Source of the DNA: Oscillospiraceae bacterium
GTDB lineage: Bacteria; Bacillota; Clostridia; Oscillospirales; Acutalibacteraceae
NCBI GenBank assembly: GCA_902796295.1
Contig: CADBOL010000252.1
Location: 1 to 6,764 of the forward strand
Reading direction: 5' to 3'
DNA length: 6,764 nt
Shown: piece by piece, positions 1 to 6,372 of the stretch
How the letters are laid out: each line of letters opens with the position of its first letter
How positions within the stretch are numbered: position 1 is the first letter of the stretch
Notes under the pieces: generated by a model
Seen by the model: the letters and a program-made list of their open reading frames with translations, nothing else
The model's database searches: none
Told to the model about the DNA's origin: nothing
Program-made: the position numbers and the translations under genes

Positions 1-79
1 CCGTGTGGAGTTCTCGTCGGTGACAGGCAGCGGAACAGATGAATTAAAAGATTTAATAATAAAACTGACAGAGGTGTAA
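1..79 (+). CDS. engB: Probable ribosome-biogenesis GTP-binding protein EngB/YsxC, C-terminal end (partial)
   Basis: Only the last 25 codons are present; the gene enters from the left edge and stops at TAA 77-79. The visible tail reads RVEFSSVTGSGTDELKDLII and then KLTEV. It resembles the end of EngB/YsxC GTPases: a beta strand, the G5-like loop FSS-x-TGSG (about residues 4-11 of the visible part), and a closing helix DELKDLI. EngB is known to bind GTP and assist assembly of the large ribosomal subunit. The G1 to G4 motifs lie outside the window, so another small GTPase of the Era/TrmE-like superfamily remains possible. Its last codons contain the Shine-Dalgarno of lysA and the stop is only 4 bases before the lysA start, so the two genes are probably co-transcribed. 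Confidence 0.6.
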   Translation, partial: RVEFSSVTGSGTDELKDLIIKLTEV

Positions 80-83
80 AACT

Positions 84-1382
84 ATGTATGTATCAGATTG
101 TATCTCGGTAAACGAGCGCGGACATCTTACCATCGGCAGCTATGACACGGTTGAGCTTGTAAAGCAGTTCGGCTCACCGCTCTATGCCTATGATGAAAAC
201 GAAATCAGAAGAAATTTAAGAGAATTCAAAAAATCAATCGATGACGAATACGGCGGAAAAGGTCTTGTCGTATACGCTTCAAAGGCATTCTGCTGCAAAG
301 AGATGGCGCGTCTTGTCGCGGCTGAGGAATGCGGTATAGATGTTGTTTCGGGCGGCGAATTATTTACCGCTCTGTCGGTCGATTTCCCCGCAGATAAAAT
401 AGTGTTCCACGGCAATAACAAGACTTATGACGAGCTCGTTATGGCTGTTGAAAACAATGTCGGCAGAATCATAGTTGACAACCTCACAGAGCTTCATACG
501 CTCAATGACATAGCCGCCGAAAAAGATAAGAAGATCGGCGTTATGCTCAGAATCAAGCCCGGTATCGATGCGCATACCCACTCTTTCATCAAGACCGGTC
601 AGATAGATTCCAAATTCGGCTTTGCTCTTGAAACAGGCGAAGCTCTCGAGAGCATCAAAGAGGCGCTGAGCATGAGCCATATCAATCTCAAGGGCCTTCA
701 CTGCCACATCGGCTCGCAGATATTTGACCTTGACCCGTTTGAGCTTGCAGCAAACGTAATGCTCGATCTTTTCAAGCAGGTCAAAGACGAAACCGGTACA
801 GAGCTTGAGGAGCTCAATCTCGGCGGCGGATTCGGAATCAAGTATCTCAAGAGCGACAGACCCAGACCCTACAGCGATTATATGCGCAAGGTTTCGGCAG
901 CCGTAAATTCCTACTCGGCAGAGCTCGGTATAAAGACTCCGTTCATACTCATTGAGCCCGGCCGCTCCATCGTCGGCGCCGCCGGCATCACACTCTACAC
1001 TGTCGGCTGTGTTAAGGATATCCCCGATGTAAGAACCTATGTTTCCGTTGACGGCGGTATGGGTGATAACCCGCGTTATGCGCTCTATCAGTCCGCTTAT
1101 GAAGTCGTCTGCGCCAACAAGGCAGGCGAAAAGAGAGACTGGACCGTCACCGTTGCCGGTAAATGCTGCGAGAGCGGCGACCTTATCCAGGAGTGGACAC
1201 GTCTTCAGCCCGTTGAGCCCGGCGATATCCTCGCTGTGCTTTCAACCGGCGCATATAACTACTCAATGGCATCAAACTATAACAGAATTCCGCGCCTGCC
1301 AGTAATCTTCGTCAAGAACGGCAAGGCGAGAGAAGTTGTGAAGAGAGAAACATACGAGCAGCTTGTTGAATGTGATATCTGA
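84..1382 (+). CDS. lysA: Diaminopimelate decarboxylase
   Basis: LysA is a PLP-dependent fold-III (alanine racemase-like TIM barrel) enzyme. It decarboxylates meso-diaminopimelate to L-lysine in the cytosol, the last step of lysine synthesis. The 432-residue length is typical. Visible motifs in order are: YASK with the PLP-binding Lys67; SGGE at 89-92; HIGSQ at 208-212; the glycine-rich phosphate loop GGGFG at 247-251; EPGR at 291-294; CESGD at 362-366, containing the conserved cysteine and glutamate that contact substrate from the dimer partner; and the C-terminal GAYNYSMASNYN at 389-400. The ATG at 84 is preceded by AGAGGTG (70-76) at 7-base spacing, inside the end of the upstream gene. No lysine riboswitch is visible, as expected for an internal operon gene. 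Nothing is missing or broken. Related ornithine/arginine decarboxylases are less likely because HIGSQ, CESGD and the tail all fit LysA. Confidence 0.96.
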   Translation: MYVSDCISVNERGHLTIGSYDTVELVKQFGSPLYAYDENEIRRNLREFKKSIDDEYGGKGLVVYASKAFCCKEMARLVAAEECGIDVVSGGELFTALSVDFPADKIVFHGNNKTYDELVMAVENNVGRIIVDNLTELHTLNDIAAEKDKKIGVMLRIKPGIDAHTHSFIKTGQIDSKFGFALETGEALESIKEALSMSHINLKGLHCHIGSQIFDLDPFELAANVMLDLFKQVKDETGTELEELNLGGGFGIKYLKSDRPRPYSDYMRKVSAAVNSYSAELGIKTPFILIEPGRSIVGAAGITLYTVGCVKDIPDVRTYVSVDGGMGDNPRYALYQSAYEVVCANKAGEKRDWTVTVAGKCCESGDLIQEWTRLQPVEPGDILAVLSTGAYNYSMASNYNRIPRLPVIFVKNGKAREVVKRETYEQLVECDI

Positions 1383-1436
1383 CAGATTCAGTCTGTAAAT
1401 CATTCCGGTTAATCCGGCTTATCAACTAATTCATAC

Positions 1437-1442
1437 AGGAAG
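1437..1442 (+). promoter_or_regulatory. Shine-Dalgarno deciding the yfmF start
   Basis: AGGAAG lies 8 bases upstream of ATG 1451. The longest open frame begins at GTG 1442, which overlaps this site and leaves no spacing. The site therefore supports ATG 1451, three codons downstream, as the real start. Confidence 0.8.
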
Positions 1443-1450
1443 TGAACCTA

Positions 1451-2728
1451 ATGTTCGTATTAAAATCCGCTGCTCCCGGTGTCAGGGTAATCAGCGTTCC
1501 GACAGATAAATTCAAGACAAATATCATTGAGGTTTCCGTTGCCGTTCCGCTTGATGAAAACGCCGCGGCCAACGCTCTGCTCGCGTCTCTTCTTACGCGC
1601 ACCTGCAAGGCCTATCCGGATTTTTCGAAGCTCAACGCAAAGCTTGACGAGCTTTACGGCGCGAGTCTCGGGTCATATGTCGGCAAGACCGGCGACGCCC
1701 AGGTGATTTCCTTTTACGTAACGTGCCTTGATGACCGTTTTTCACTTGACGGAGAGAGCATCACAAAAGAATGCCTGAAGCTTCTTGCGGGCATGATTTT
1801 TGAACCGAATATAAAAAACAACAGCTTCGGTAAAGAGGCGCTTGCCACCGAAAAGCGCCTGCTCGTCAACAGTATCAAGGCGGAGCTTGACGACAAGCAG
1901 ACCTACGCTCTTAAAAAATGCACCGAGCTCATGTGCGCGAATGAACCTTACGGAAGGCCCGAAACAGGAACCGTCGAAGAGGTCGAGAGCGTAAAAATGT
2001 CCGAGGTCTATGCGGCCTGGAAAAACCTGCTTAAAATCGGCAGATTCCATATTGTTGCGGTCGGAAATTTCGATGTTGATGAAATCACCGGCCTTTTCGC
2101 CGGAAAATTTGAGAAGATAAACAGGGAGCCCTGCACAATTGACACTATCTTCTTCAAAAAAGGACTGCATTTCAAGAGGGGAGTCGAGCAGTTCCAGATG
2201 AAGCAGGGCAAGCTTGTCTTCGGTTTCCGCACGGGAATGGAAAACTCCAATGACAATTATTATGCGGAAAAAGTCATGGTTGACATTTTCGGCGGCGGTA
2301 CCTACTCAAAGCTTTTTGCAAATGTCCGCGAAAAGATGAGCCTTGCCTATTACTGCAGTGCGAAGCTCATTGACTCAAAGGGCATAGTGTTTGTTCAGAG
2401 CGGTATCGACACCGATAAAGAAAAGGCGGTCTCCACGGCGATTATTAATCAGCTTGATGATATGAGGACCGGTAAATTCGATGACGAAACTGTTGCCGCT
2501 TCAAAGCGCGCGTTAAGAGAGAGACTGACTCTTTCGACTCCCGGCTCAATCTGCTCGTGGTATAAGTCATTTATCCTTGAGGATGAAATCCGCACTCCCG
2601 AAGAGATTGCAGACGGATATGACAAAGTTACAAAGGAAGAAATCTGCGAGGCGGCAATGAAGCTTTCCGTAGATAAAATCTATATGCTCGAGGCAGTCGA
2701 AAGCGAGGTGGAGTCCGTTGAAGATTAA
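1451..2728 (+). CDS. yfmF: M16-family peptidase-like protein, catalytically incomplete partner (YfmF/YmfF type)
   Basis: With the ATG at 1451 this is a 425-residue two-lobed M16 (pitrilysin/insulinase-fold) protein without a signal peptide. It matches the YfmF group (B. subtilis YmfF), which databases name EF-P 5-aminopentanol modification-associated; a direct role in EF-P modification is not shown by sequence. The N-terminal lobe has no zinc motif: where HxxEH should fall, around residues 43-58, there is LLASLLTRTCKAYPDF with no His pair. The C-terminal lobe keeps the substrate-binding R/Y motif in FGGGTYSKLFANVREKMSLAYY, split here as FGGG (280-283) and VREKMSLAYY (292-301), with Arg293 and Tyr300. 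It is thus probably the non-zinc subunit of a heterodimer with the next gene, which it overlaps by 11 bases. A 68-base gap separates it from lysA; I see no terminator or good promoter there. The family assignment is secure; the physiological substrate is unknown. Confidence 0.88.
   Translation: MFVLKSAAPGVRVISVPTDKFKTNIIEVSVAVPLDENAAANALLASLLTRTCKAYPDFSKLNAKLDELYGASLGSYVGKTGDAQVISFYVTCLDDRFSLDGESITKECLKLLAGMIFEPNIKNNSFGKEALATEKRLLVNSIKAELDDKQTYALKKCTELMCANEPYGRPETGTVEEVESVKMSEVYAAWKNLLKIGRFHIVAVGNFDVDEITGLFAGKFEKINREPCTIDTIFFKKGLHFKRGVEQFQMKQGKLVFGFRTGMENSNDNYYAEKVMVDIFGGGTYSKLFANVREKMSLAYYCSAKLIDSKGIVFVQSGIDTDKEKAVSTAIINQLDDMRTGKFDDETVAASKRALRERLTLSTPGSICSWYKSFILEDEIRTPEEIADGYDKVTKEEICEAAMKLSVDKIYMLEAVESEVESVED
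2705..2713 (+). promoter_or_regulatory. Shine-Dalgarno for the TTG-initiated yfmH
   Basis: GAGGTGGAG lies inside the last codons of yfmF, 4 bases before TTG 2718 counted from its end and 9 bases counted from GAGG. It supports the rare TTG start and coupled translation, since the upstream stop (2726-2728) lies past the start codon. Confidence 0.7.
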
Positions 2729-3986
2729 GGAATACAGAGATGAAAAGCTCGGCGAGAGCATATTCTGCGCAAAGCATCCGTCGGGGCTTGAAATAAGGGT
2801 TGCCCCGAAGCTCGAGTATGACTCCTCCTATGCGCTTTTTGCTGTCAGATTCGGCTCCGTTGACGATTATATCGGAAAAGAGGACGGCACCTACGAAAAG
2901 ATTCCCGAGGGCACCGCTCATTTCCTTGAGCATAAGCTTTTTGAAAGCGAGGAGCTTGACGCTTTTGAGCTTTTTGCAAAGACCGGCGCGCAGGCAAACG
3001 CTTTCACAAGCTTTGACTATACAGCATATCTTTTCAAGGGCAGCGAGAATATAGAAACCTCTCTGGGCTACCTTCTCGACTTTGTTCAGAGCCCCTATTT
3101 CACCGCCGAGACGGTACAGAAGGAGCAGGGTATTATCGGGCAGGAAATCAGAATGTATCAGGATCTGCCCGATTGGGAGATTCTGTTCAATCTCCTCAAA
3201 TGTCTTTATAAGGATAACCCCGTCAGCATTGATATCGCGGGCACTCAGGAATCCATAGCAAAGATTGACGACAAGCTTCTTTATTCCATTTATGATACAT
3301 ATTATAATCCGTCAAACATGATCCTGAGCATAGCCGGAAATGTTGATCCCGACGCGATTTTCAGTCAGGTATCAAAGGCAATTAAAAGAAAGAAAAAGGA
3401 TGTGCCGGAGCGCAGATTCTCTCCCGGATCTCCGAAGGCCGTTTCCGGATATATCGAGGAAAAACTTCCCGTCGGCAAAAAAATGTTTATGCTCGGTTTC
3501 AAAGAGGATCTGAAAAACCCCGAAGTTTCTCTTCAGGAAGAGCTTGCTTCAAATGTCATGCTTGAGGCTCTTTTCGGCAAATCCACGCCGTTCTTCAAAA
3601 AAATGCTTGATGACGGGCTCATCGAAATGGATTTCGGCGCATCGCTTTTCAACGGTTACGGTTACAGTGTCGCCATTATAAACGGCTCCGCCGACGACCC
3701 CGAAAAGGTTGTGTCTCTTGTCAAAGCAGAGATTAAAAACGCGCAGAAAAACGGACTCGACAAAGCTGCCGTTGAGCGTGCAATCAAGAAGATGTACGGC
3801 ATGAGTATCAGAGGATTTGATTCCGTGGGAGCCACGGCAAATCTTCAGGTTAATCTTTATTTCAGCGGATATAAGCCCTACGCCGAACTTGAGGCGATAA
3901 GAAAGCTCAATTATAAAGCAGTCAGCGAGCGCCTTTCAAAGCTTACTGAGGAAGGCTGCGCTCTGTCGGTTATCATACCCGGTTAA
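2718..3986 (+). CDS. yfmH: M16-family zinc metallopeptidase, catalytic partner (YfmH/YmfH type)
   Basis: This 422-residue M16 peptidase has no signal peptide, so it is presumably cytosolic. It matches the YfmH group (B. subtilis YmfH; named EF-P 5-aminopentanol modification-associated in databases). The inverted zinc motif is intact: HFLEH at 68-72 (His68 and His72 bind zinc, Glu71 is the catalytic base). The third ligand is probably Glu143 in GIIGQEIRMYQD, 71 residues after His72. Other family marks are AQANAFTSFDYTAYLF (91-106) and PVSIDIAGTQESIAKI (168-183). The C-terminal lobe has FGKSTPFFKKMLDDGLIEMDFG (286-307, in two blocks FGKSTPFFKK and MLDDGLIEMDFG) where single-chain enzymes carry an R-x6-Y motif; neither residue is present. 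That motif is in YfmF, so the pair appears to share one composite active site. The start is TTG 2718, supported by GAGGTGGAG and by the conserved MKIKEYRDEKLGE-like beginning. Confidence 0.92.
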   Translation: MKIKEYRDEKLGESIFCAKHPSGLEIRVAPKLEYDSSYALFAVRFGSVDDYIGKEDGTYEKIPEGTAHFLEHKLFESEELDAFELFAKTGAQANAFTSFDYTAYLFKGSENIETSLGYLLDFVQSPYFTAETVQKEQGIIGQEIRMYQDLPDWEILFNLLKCLYKDNPVSIDIAGTQESIAKIDDKLLYSIYDTYYNPSNMILSIAGNVDPDAIFSQVSKAIKRKKKDVPERRFSPGSPKAVSGYIEEKLPVGKKMFMLGFKEDLKNPEVSLQEELASNVMLEALFGKSTPFFKKMLDDGLIEMDFGASLFNGYGYSVAIINGSADDPEKVVSLVKAEIKNAQKNGLDKAAVERAIKKMYGMSIRGFDSVGATANLQVNLYFSGYKPYAELEAIRKLNYKAVSERLSKLTEEGCALSVIIPG

Positions 3987-3997
3987 GAGAGGGAAAA

Positions 3998-5095
3998 ATG
4001 TCAGATTATACTGTAGTATATTTCACCGCAATAAAACACGGTTTCAAGGTCGCATCCGTGCTTGCCGATTTCTCGGTTTTCGGTAAGGATATAGTTATTC
4101 ACTGGTACGGTGCGATAATTGCTTTCGGATTTCTGCTTGCCGTGCTCCTCGGTGGCAGGATAGCATATACCTGGAAAATAGACCTTAACAAAATGGTGGA
4201 TGTTCTAATTTACGGCACTCTTGCCGGAATTATCGGAGCAAGGCTTTACTATGTGTTTTCACGCTGGGATTATTATTCGGCGCATCTTTCCGAAATTCCC
4301 AGAATCTGGGAGGGCGGGCTCGCAATTTACGGCGGCCTTATCGCCGGAGTTGCGGCGGCTTTCATTGTATCAAGGGCCGAGAAGCTCAACTTCATGAATC
4401 TTCTTGACTGCTGCGGAATTTCATTCCTCGTCGGTCAGGGAATCGGCAGATGGGGCAATTTCGTGAATCAGGAAGCATTCGGTACAAACACCGCTCTGCC
4501 CTGGGGTATGAAGAGCCTCAAGACCGTTCAGTATCTCTCTCAGAATTACAGCGAGATTACCGCTAAAGGTATTGAAATAAACCCCGATTTACCTGTTCAC
4601 CCCACATTTCTCTATGAATCTCTCTGGTGCCTGCTCGGAGTTTTTGTTCTCTGGCTCGTCTGCAGGAAATTCCGTAAATTCAGCGGCCAGATGATACTCT
4701 GGTACGGTGTATGGTACGGCGCTGAGAGGGCTTTTGTTGAAGGGCTGAGAACCGACAGCCTCTATATTGCCGGCACAAATCTCAGGACTTCTCAGGTGCT
4801 GTCGGCTGCAATTGCCGCCGTGAGTCTCGTGCTCCTTGTTTTCTTTACCATAAAATACACCAAGAATCCGAAACCCGTTGAAGGTATCGATTATTTCATC
4901 GCAGGCAAAGAAAAAGTTTCAAAAGAGGAATTCCTCGAAATAAAGAGGAAAAAGAAAGAAGAGAAGGCGGGTAAAGCCGCGCCGGCTGAAGAAACGCCTG
5001 TAAAAGACACGGATAACAAAGATACTGTCATAAATACTGTAGAAACAGACAGCGCAGATGAAACCGACAATAACGACGATACAGATAAGGAATAA
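3998..5095 (+). CDS. lgt: Phosphatidylglycerol--prolipoprotein diacylglyceryl transferase
   Basis: Lgt is the integral membrane enzyme that moves diacylglycerol from phosphatidylglycerol to the lipobox cysteine of prolipoproteins, the first step of lipoprotein maturation. Evidence: IHWYG (34-38); GARLYYVF (80-87); GGLAIYGGLIAG (106-117); the Lgt signature GRWGNFVNQEAFG (150-162); HPTFLYES (201-208); FVEGLRTDSL (246-255). Hydrophobic segments lie at about 36-56, 68-88, 108-126, 135-149, 207-223, 231-247 and 265-286. Two oddities. The histidine of the HGG motif (His103 in E. coli) is Tyr111, as I recall for a number of other Firmicutes. Residues 288-365 form an unusually long hydrophilic tail, first Lys/Glu-rich (303-324) and then Asp/Thr/Asn-rich, making the protein longer than the usual 260-290 residues. 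The ATG at 3998 follows GAGAGGG (3987-3993) by 4 bases. A GTG at 4058 with AAGG 8 bases upstream is an alternative giving a more standard N-terminus. Confidence 0.95.
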   Translation: MSDYTVVYFTAIKHGFKVASVLADFSVFGKDIVIHWYGAIIAFGFLLAVLLGGRIAYTWKIDLNKMVDVLIYGTLAGIIGARLYYVFSRWDYYSAHLSEIPRIWEGGLAIYGGLIAGVAAAFIVSRAEKLNFMNLLDCCGISFLVGQGIGRWGNFVNQEAFGTNTALPWGMKSLKTVQYLSQNYSEITAKGIEINPDLPVHPTFLYESLWCLLGVFVLWLVCRKFRKFSGQMILWYGVWYGAERAFVEGLRTDSLYIAGTNLRTSQVLSAAIAAVSLVLLVFFTIKYTKNPKPVEGIDYFIAGKEKVSKEEFLEIKRKKKEEKAGKAAPAEETPVKDTDNKDTVINTVETDSADETDNNDDTDKE

Positions 5096-5098
5096 CAT

Positions 5099-5941
5099 AT
5101 GGCAAAAATAATTGACGGAAAAACAATAAGAGATTATAACCTGAATCTGATGAAAGAGGAGGTTGCCGCGCTCAATGAGCAGGGAATTTATCCCTGCCTC
5201 GCCGTTATAATAGTCGGTAACAATCCCGCATCAAGGGTTTATGTTAATAATAAAAAAGCCGCCTGTGATAAGACCGGCATCATTTCAAGAGAGTATGCTC
5301 TGCCAGAGGAGACAACCACAGACGAATTGCTTGAACTTATTGATAAGCTGAATGCTGATGATGAAGTGAGCGGAATCCTCTGCCAGCTTCCTCTGCCGCA
5401 GCAGATAGATAAGGAAAAGGTTCTTGAGAGAATCTCGCCCTCAAAGGATGTTGACTGTTTTCATCCAGAGAATATAGGCAGGCTCTCAATAGGAAACGGC
5501 ATTTTCCTTCCGTGCACTCCAAACGGAGTTATGAAGCTTCTCGAGTATGAGGGGATAGAGGTAGCGGGCAAAAGATGTGTCATTATCGGCAGGAGCAACA
5601 TTGTCGGCAAGCCCATGGCAATGCTGATGCTTGCCGCAAACGCCACTGTCACCGTCTGCCATTCGAGAACCGAAAATCTCAGCGAAATCACAAGGCAGGC
5701 GGATATTCTAGTGGCGGCAGTCGGAGTGCCTGATTTTGTCAAAGCAGATATGGTCAGGGAAGGCGCGGTTGTAATAGATGTGGGCATTAACAGAAACGTC
5801 AATGAAAGGCTCTGCGGAGACGTTGATTTCAAGGAGGTTGCCAAAAAAGCCTCCTATATCACTCCCGTGCCCGGCGGAGTAGGCCCGATGACAATCACAA
5901 TGCTTATGAGAAATACGATTACGGCAGCAAAAAACAGTTGA
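5099..5941 (+). CDS. folD: Bifunctional methylenetetrahydrofolate dehydrogenase / methenyltetrahydrofolate cyclohydrolase
   Basis: FolD interconverts 5,10-methylene-, 5,10-methenyl- and 10-formyl-tetrahydrofolate in the cytosol, supplying one-carbon units for purines and formyl-methionine. The 280-residue length is standard. Visible motifs: the N-terminal substrate domain with ASRVYVNNKKAA (44-55), holding the catalytic Tyr48/Lys52 pair; GILCQLPLP (92-100); KDVDCFHPENIGRL (116-129); PCTPNGV (138-144); the Rossmann dinucleotide loop GRSNIVGKPMA (164-174); CHSRT (187-191), where residues after the beta strand contact the cofactor phosphate region; and the signature PVPGGVGPMTITML (256-269). ATG 5099 has AAGG (5087-5090) 8 bases upstream, within the end of lgt, and only 3 bases separate the genes. 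The TGA stop (5939-5941) lies inside the -35 box of the next promoter. No terminator follows, so some read-through into rplU is likely. Confidence 0.97.
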   Translation: MAKIIDGKTIRDYNLNLMKEEVAALNEQGIYPCLAVIIVGNNPASRVYVNNKKAACDKTGIISREYALPEETTTDELLELIDKLNADDEVSGILCQLPLPQQIDKEKVLERISPSKDVDCFHPENIGRLSIGNGIFLPCTPNGVMKLLEYEGIEVAGKRCVIIGRSNIVGKPMAMLMLAANATVTVCHSRTENLSEITRQADILVAAVGVPDFVKADMVREGAVVIDVGINRNVNERLCGDVDFKEVAKKASYITPVPGGVGPMTITMLMRNTITAAKNS

Positions 5942-5966
5942 CAATAAGGGATTGCTGTGATATAAT
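5938..5966 (+). promoter_or_regulatory. Consensus SigA-type promoter for rplU-prp-rpmA
   Basis: A perfect -35 hexamer TTGACA (5938-5943) and a perfect -10 hexamer TATAAT (5961-5966) are separated by 17 bases. An extended -10 TG dinucleotide sits at 5958-5959. The -35 box contains the folD TGA stop. Transcription would start near 5972-5975, about 85-90 bases upstream of the rplU start. Such a strong promoter fits a highly expressed ribosomal-protein operon. Confidence 0.93.
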
Positions 5967-5972
5967 CCCATA

Positions 5973-6048
5973 TGCCGCGTATCAGGGGCGGGTTACTTAT
6001 GCCCAAAATCACCTGAGTGAGCCCTTTGATAGCGAGTCTTAAAAAGGA
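5973..6048 (+). promoter_or_regulatory. Structured 5' leader of rplU, candidate L21 leader RNA
   Basis: The region between the promoter and the rplU ribosome-binding site can fold into one long interrupted hairpin: CGC 5976-5978 with GCG 6032-6034, TATCA 5980-5984 with TGATA 6027-6031, GGGC 5986-5989 with GCCC 6021-6024, and TTACT 5993-5997 with AGTGA 6016-6020 (one G-U pair). The stem begins close to the predicted 5' end. Firmicutes are known to carry an L21 leader in this position (Rfam family L21_leader), thought to mediate autoregulation by L21. Position and foldability support that assignment; I could not test the match to the family's consensus. There is no U-run after the stem, so it is not an intrinsic terminator and control would more likely act on translation or RNA stability. 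Confidence 0.7.
6044..6048 (+). promoter_or_regulatory. Shine-Dalgarno of rplU
   Basis: AAGGA lies 12 bases before ATG 6061 and directly abuts ATG 6049. An abutting site cannot serve 6049, so it favours 6061 even though the spacing is somewhat long. Confidence 0.65.
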
Positions 6049-6060
6049 ATGGTAATTCAG

Positions 6061-6372
6061 ATGTACGCAATTATCGAAACAGGCGGCAAGCAGTATAAAG
6101 TAGAAGCAGGCGATGTTATCTACGTTGAAAAGCTCGGCGCCGACGAAGAGAGCGATTACACCTTCGATAAGGTTATCGCAATCGGAAATGATGACGGTAT
6201 CACCGTAGGTTCTCCCTACATCGCAGGTGCAACCGTAGCAGCAAAGGTCGTAAAGAACGGCAAGGCAAAGAAAATCACGGTTATGACTTACAAACCCAAA
6301 AAGAACGAAAAGCGCAAGCTCGGTCACAGACAGCCCTATACAAAAGTTGAGATCTCGGCTGTCAACGCCTGA
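6061..6372 (+). CDS. rplU: 50S ribosomal protein L21
   Basis: L21 (bL21) binds 23S rRNA in the large ribosomal subunit. Beginning at ATG 6061 the protein is 103 residues, the normal family length. It starts with the conserved [18 protein letters not shown] (1-18) and ends with the basic signature [19 protein letters not shown] (80-98). An in-frame ATG at 6049 would add four residues (MVIQ) but would leave no room for the ribosome-binding site, so 6061 is preferred. The gene has its own strong promoter and structured leader. Its TGA stop overlaps the prp start by one base (TGATG at 6370-6374), indicating coupled translation. Confidence 0.97.
   Translation: MYAIIETGGKQYKVEAGDVIYVEKLGADEESDYTFDKVIAIGNDDGITVGSPYIAGATVAAKVVKNGKAKKITVMTYKPKKNEKRKLGHRQPYTKVEISAVNA

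Noticed and set aside
360..707. Open frames on the minus strand (such as 360-707, 1742-2170, 5461-5844, 5854-6327) and the plus-strand frames at 1039-1305 and 2800-3054
   Set aside because: All lie across strongly supported genes, have no family motifs and no ribosome-binding sites; they are frame shadows.
1363..1400. Possible promoter for yfmF (TTGAAT at 1366-1371 with TGTAAA downstream)
   Set aside because: The spacing is 22 bases and the -10 match is poor.
1382..1417. Two small hairpins after lysA: ACAGA/TCTGT (1382-1396) and CCGG/CCGG with loop TTAAT (1405-1417), possible terminator
   Set aside because: The stems are only 4-5 bp and neither is followed by a T-run, so they do not support an intrinsic terminator.
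5972..6016. Fourteen-codon open frame in the rplU leader (MPRIRGGLLMPKIT), a possible leader peptide
   Set aside because: Its ATG coincides with the predicted transcription start and it has no ribosome-binding site; the bases are better explained by the leader stem. The internal ATG at 5999 also lacks a convincing site.
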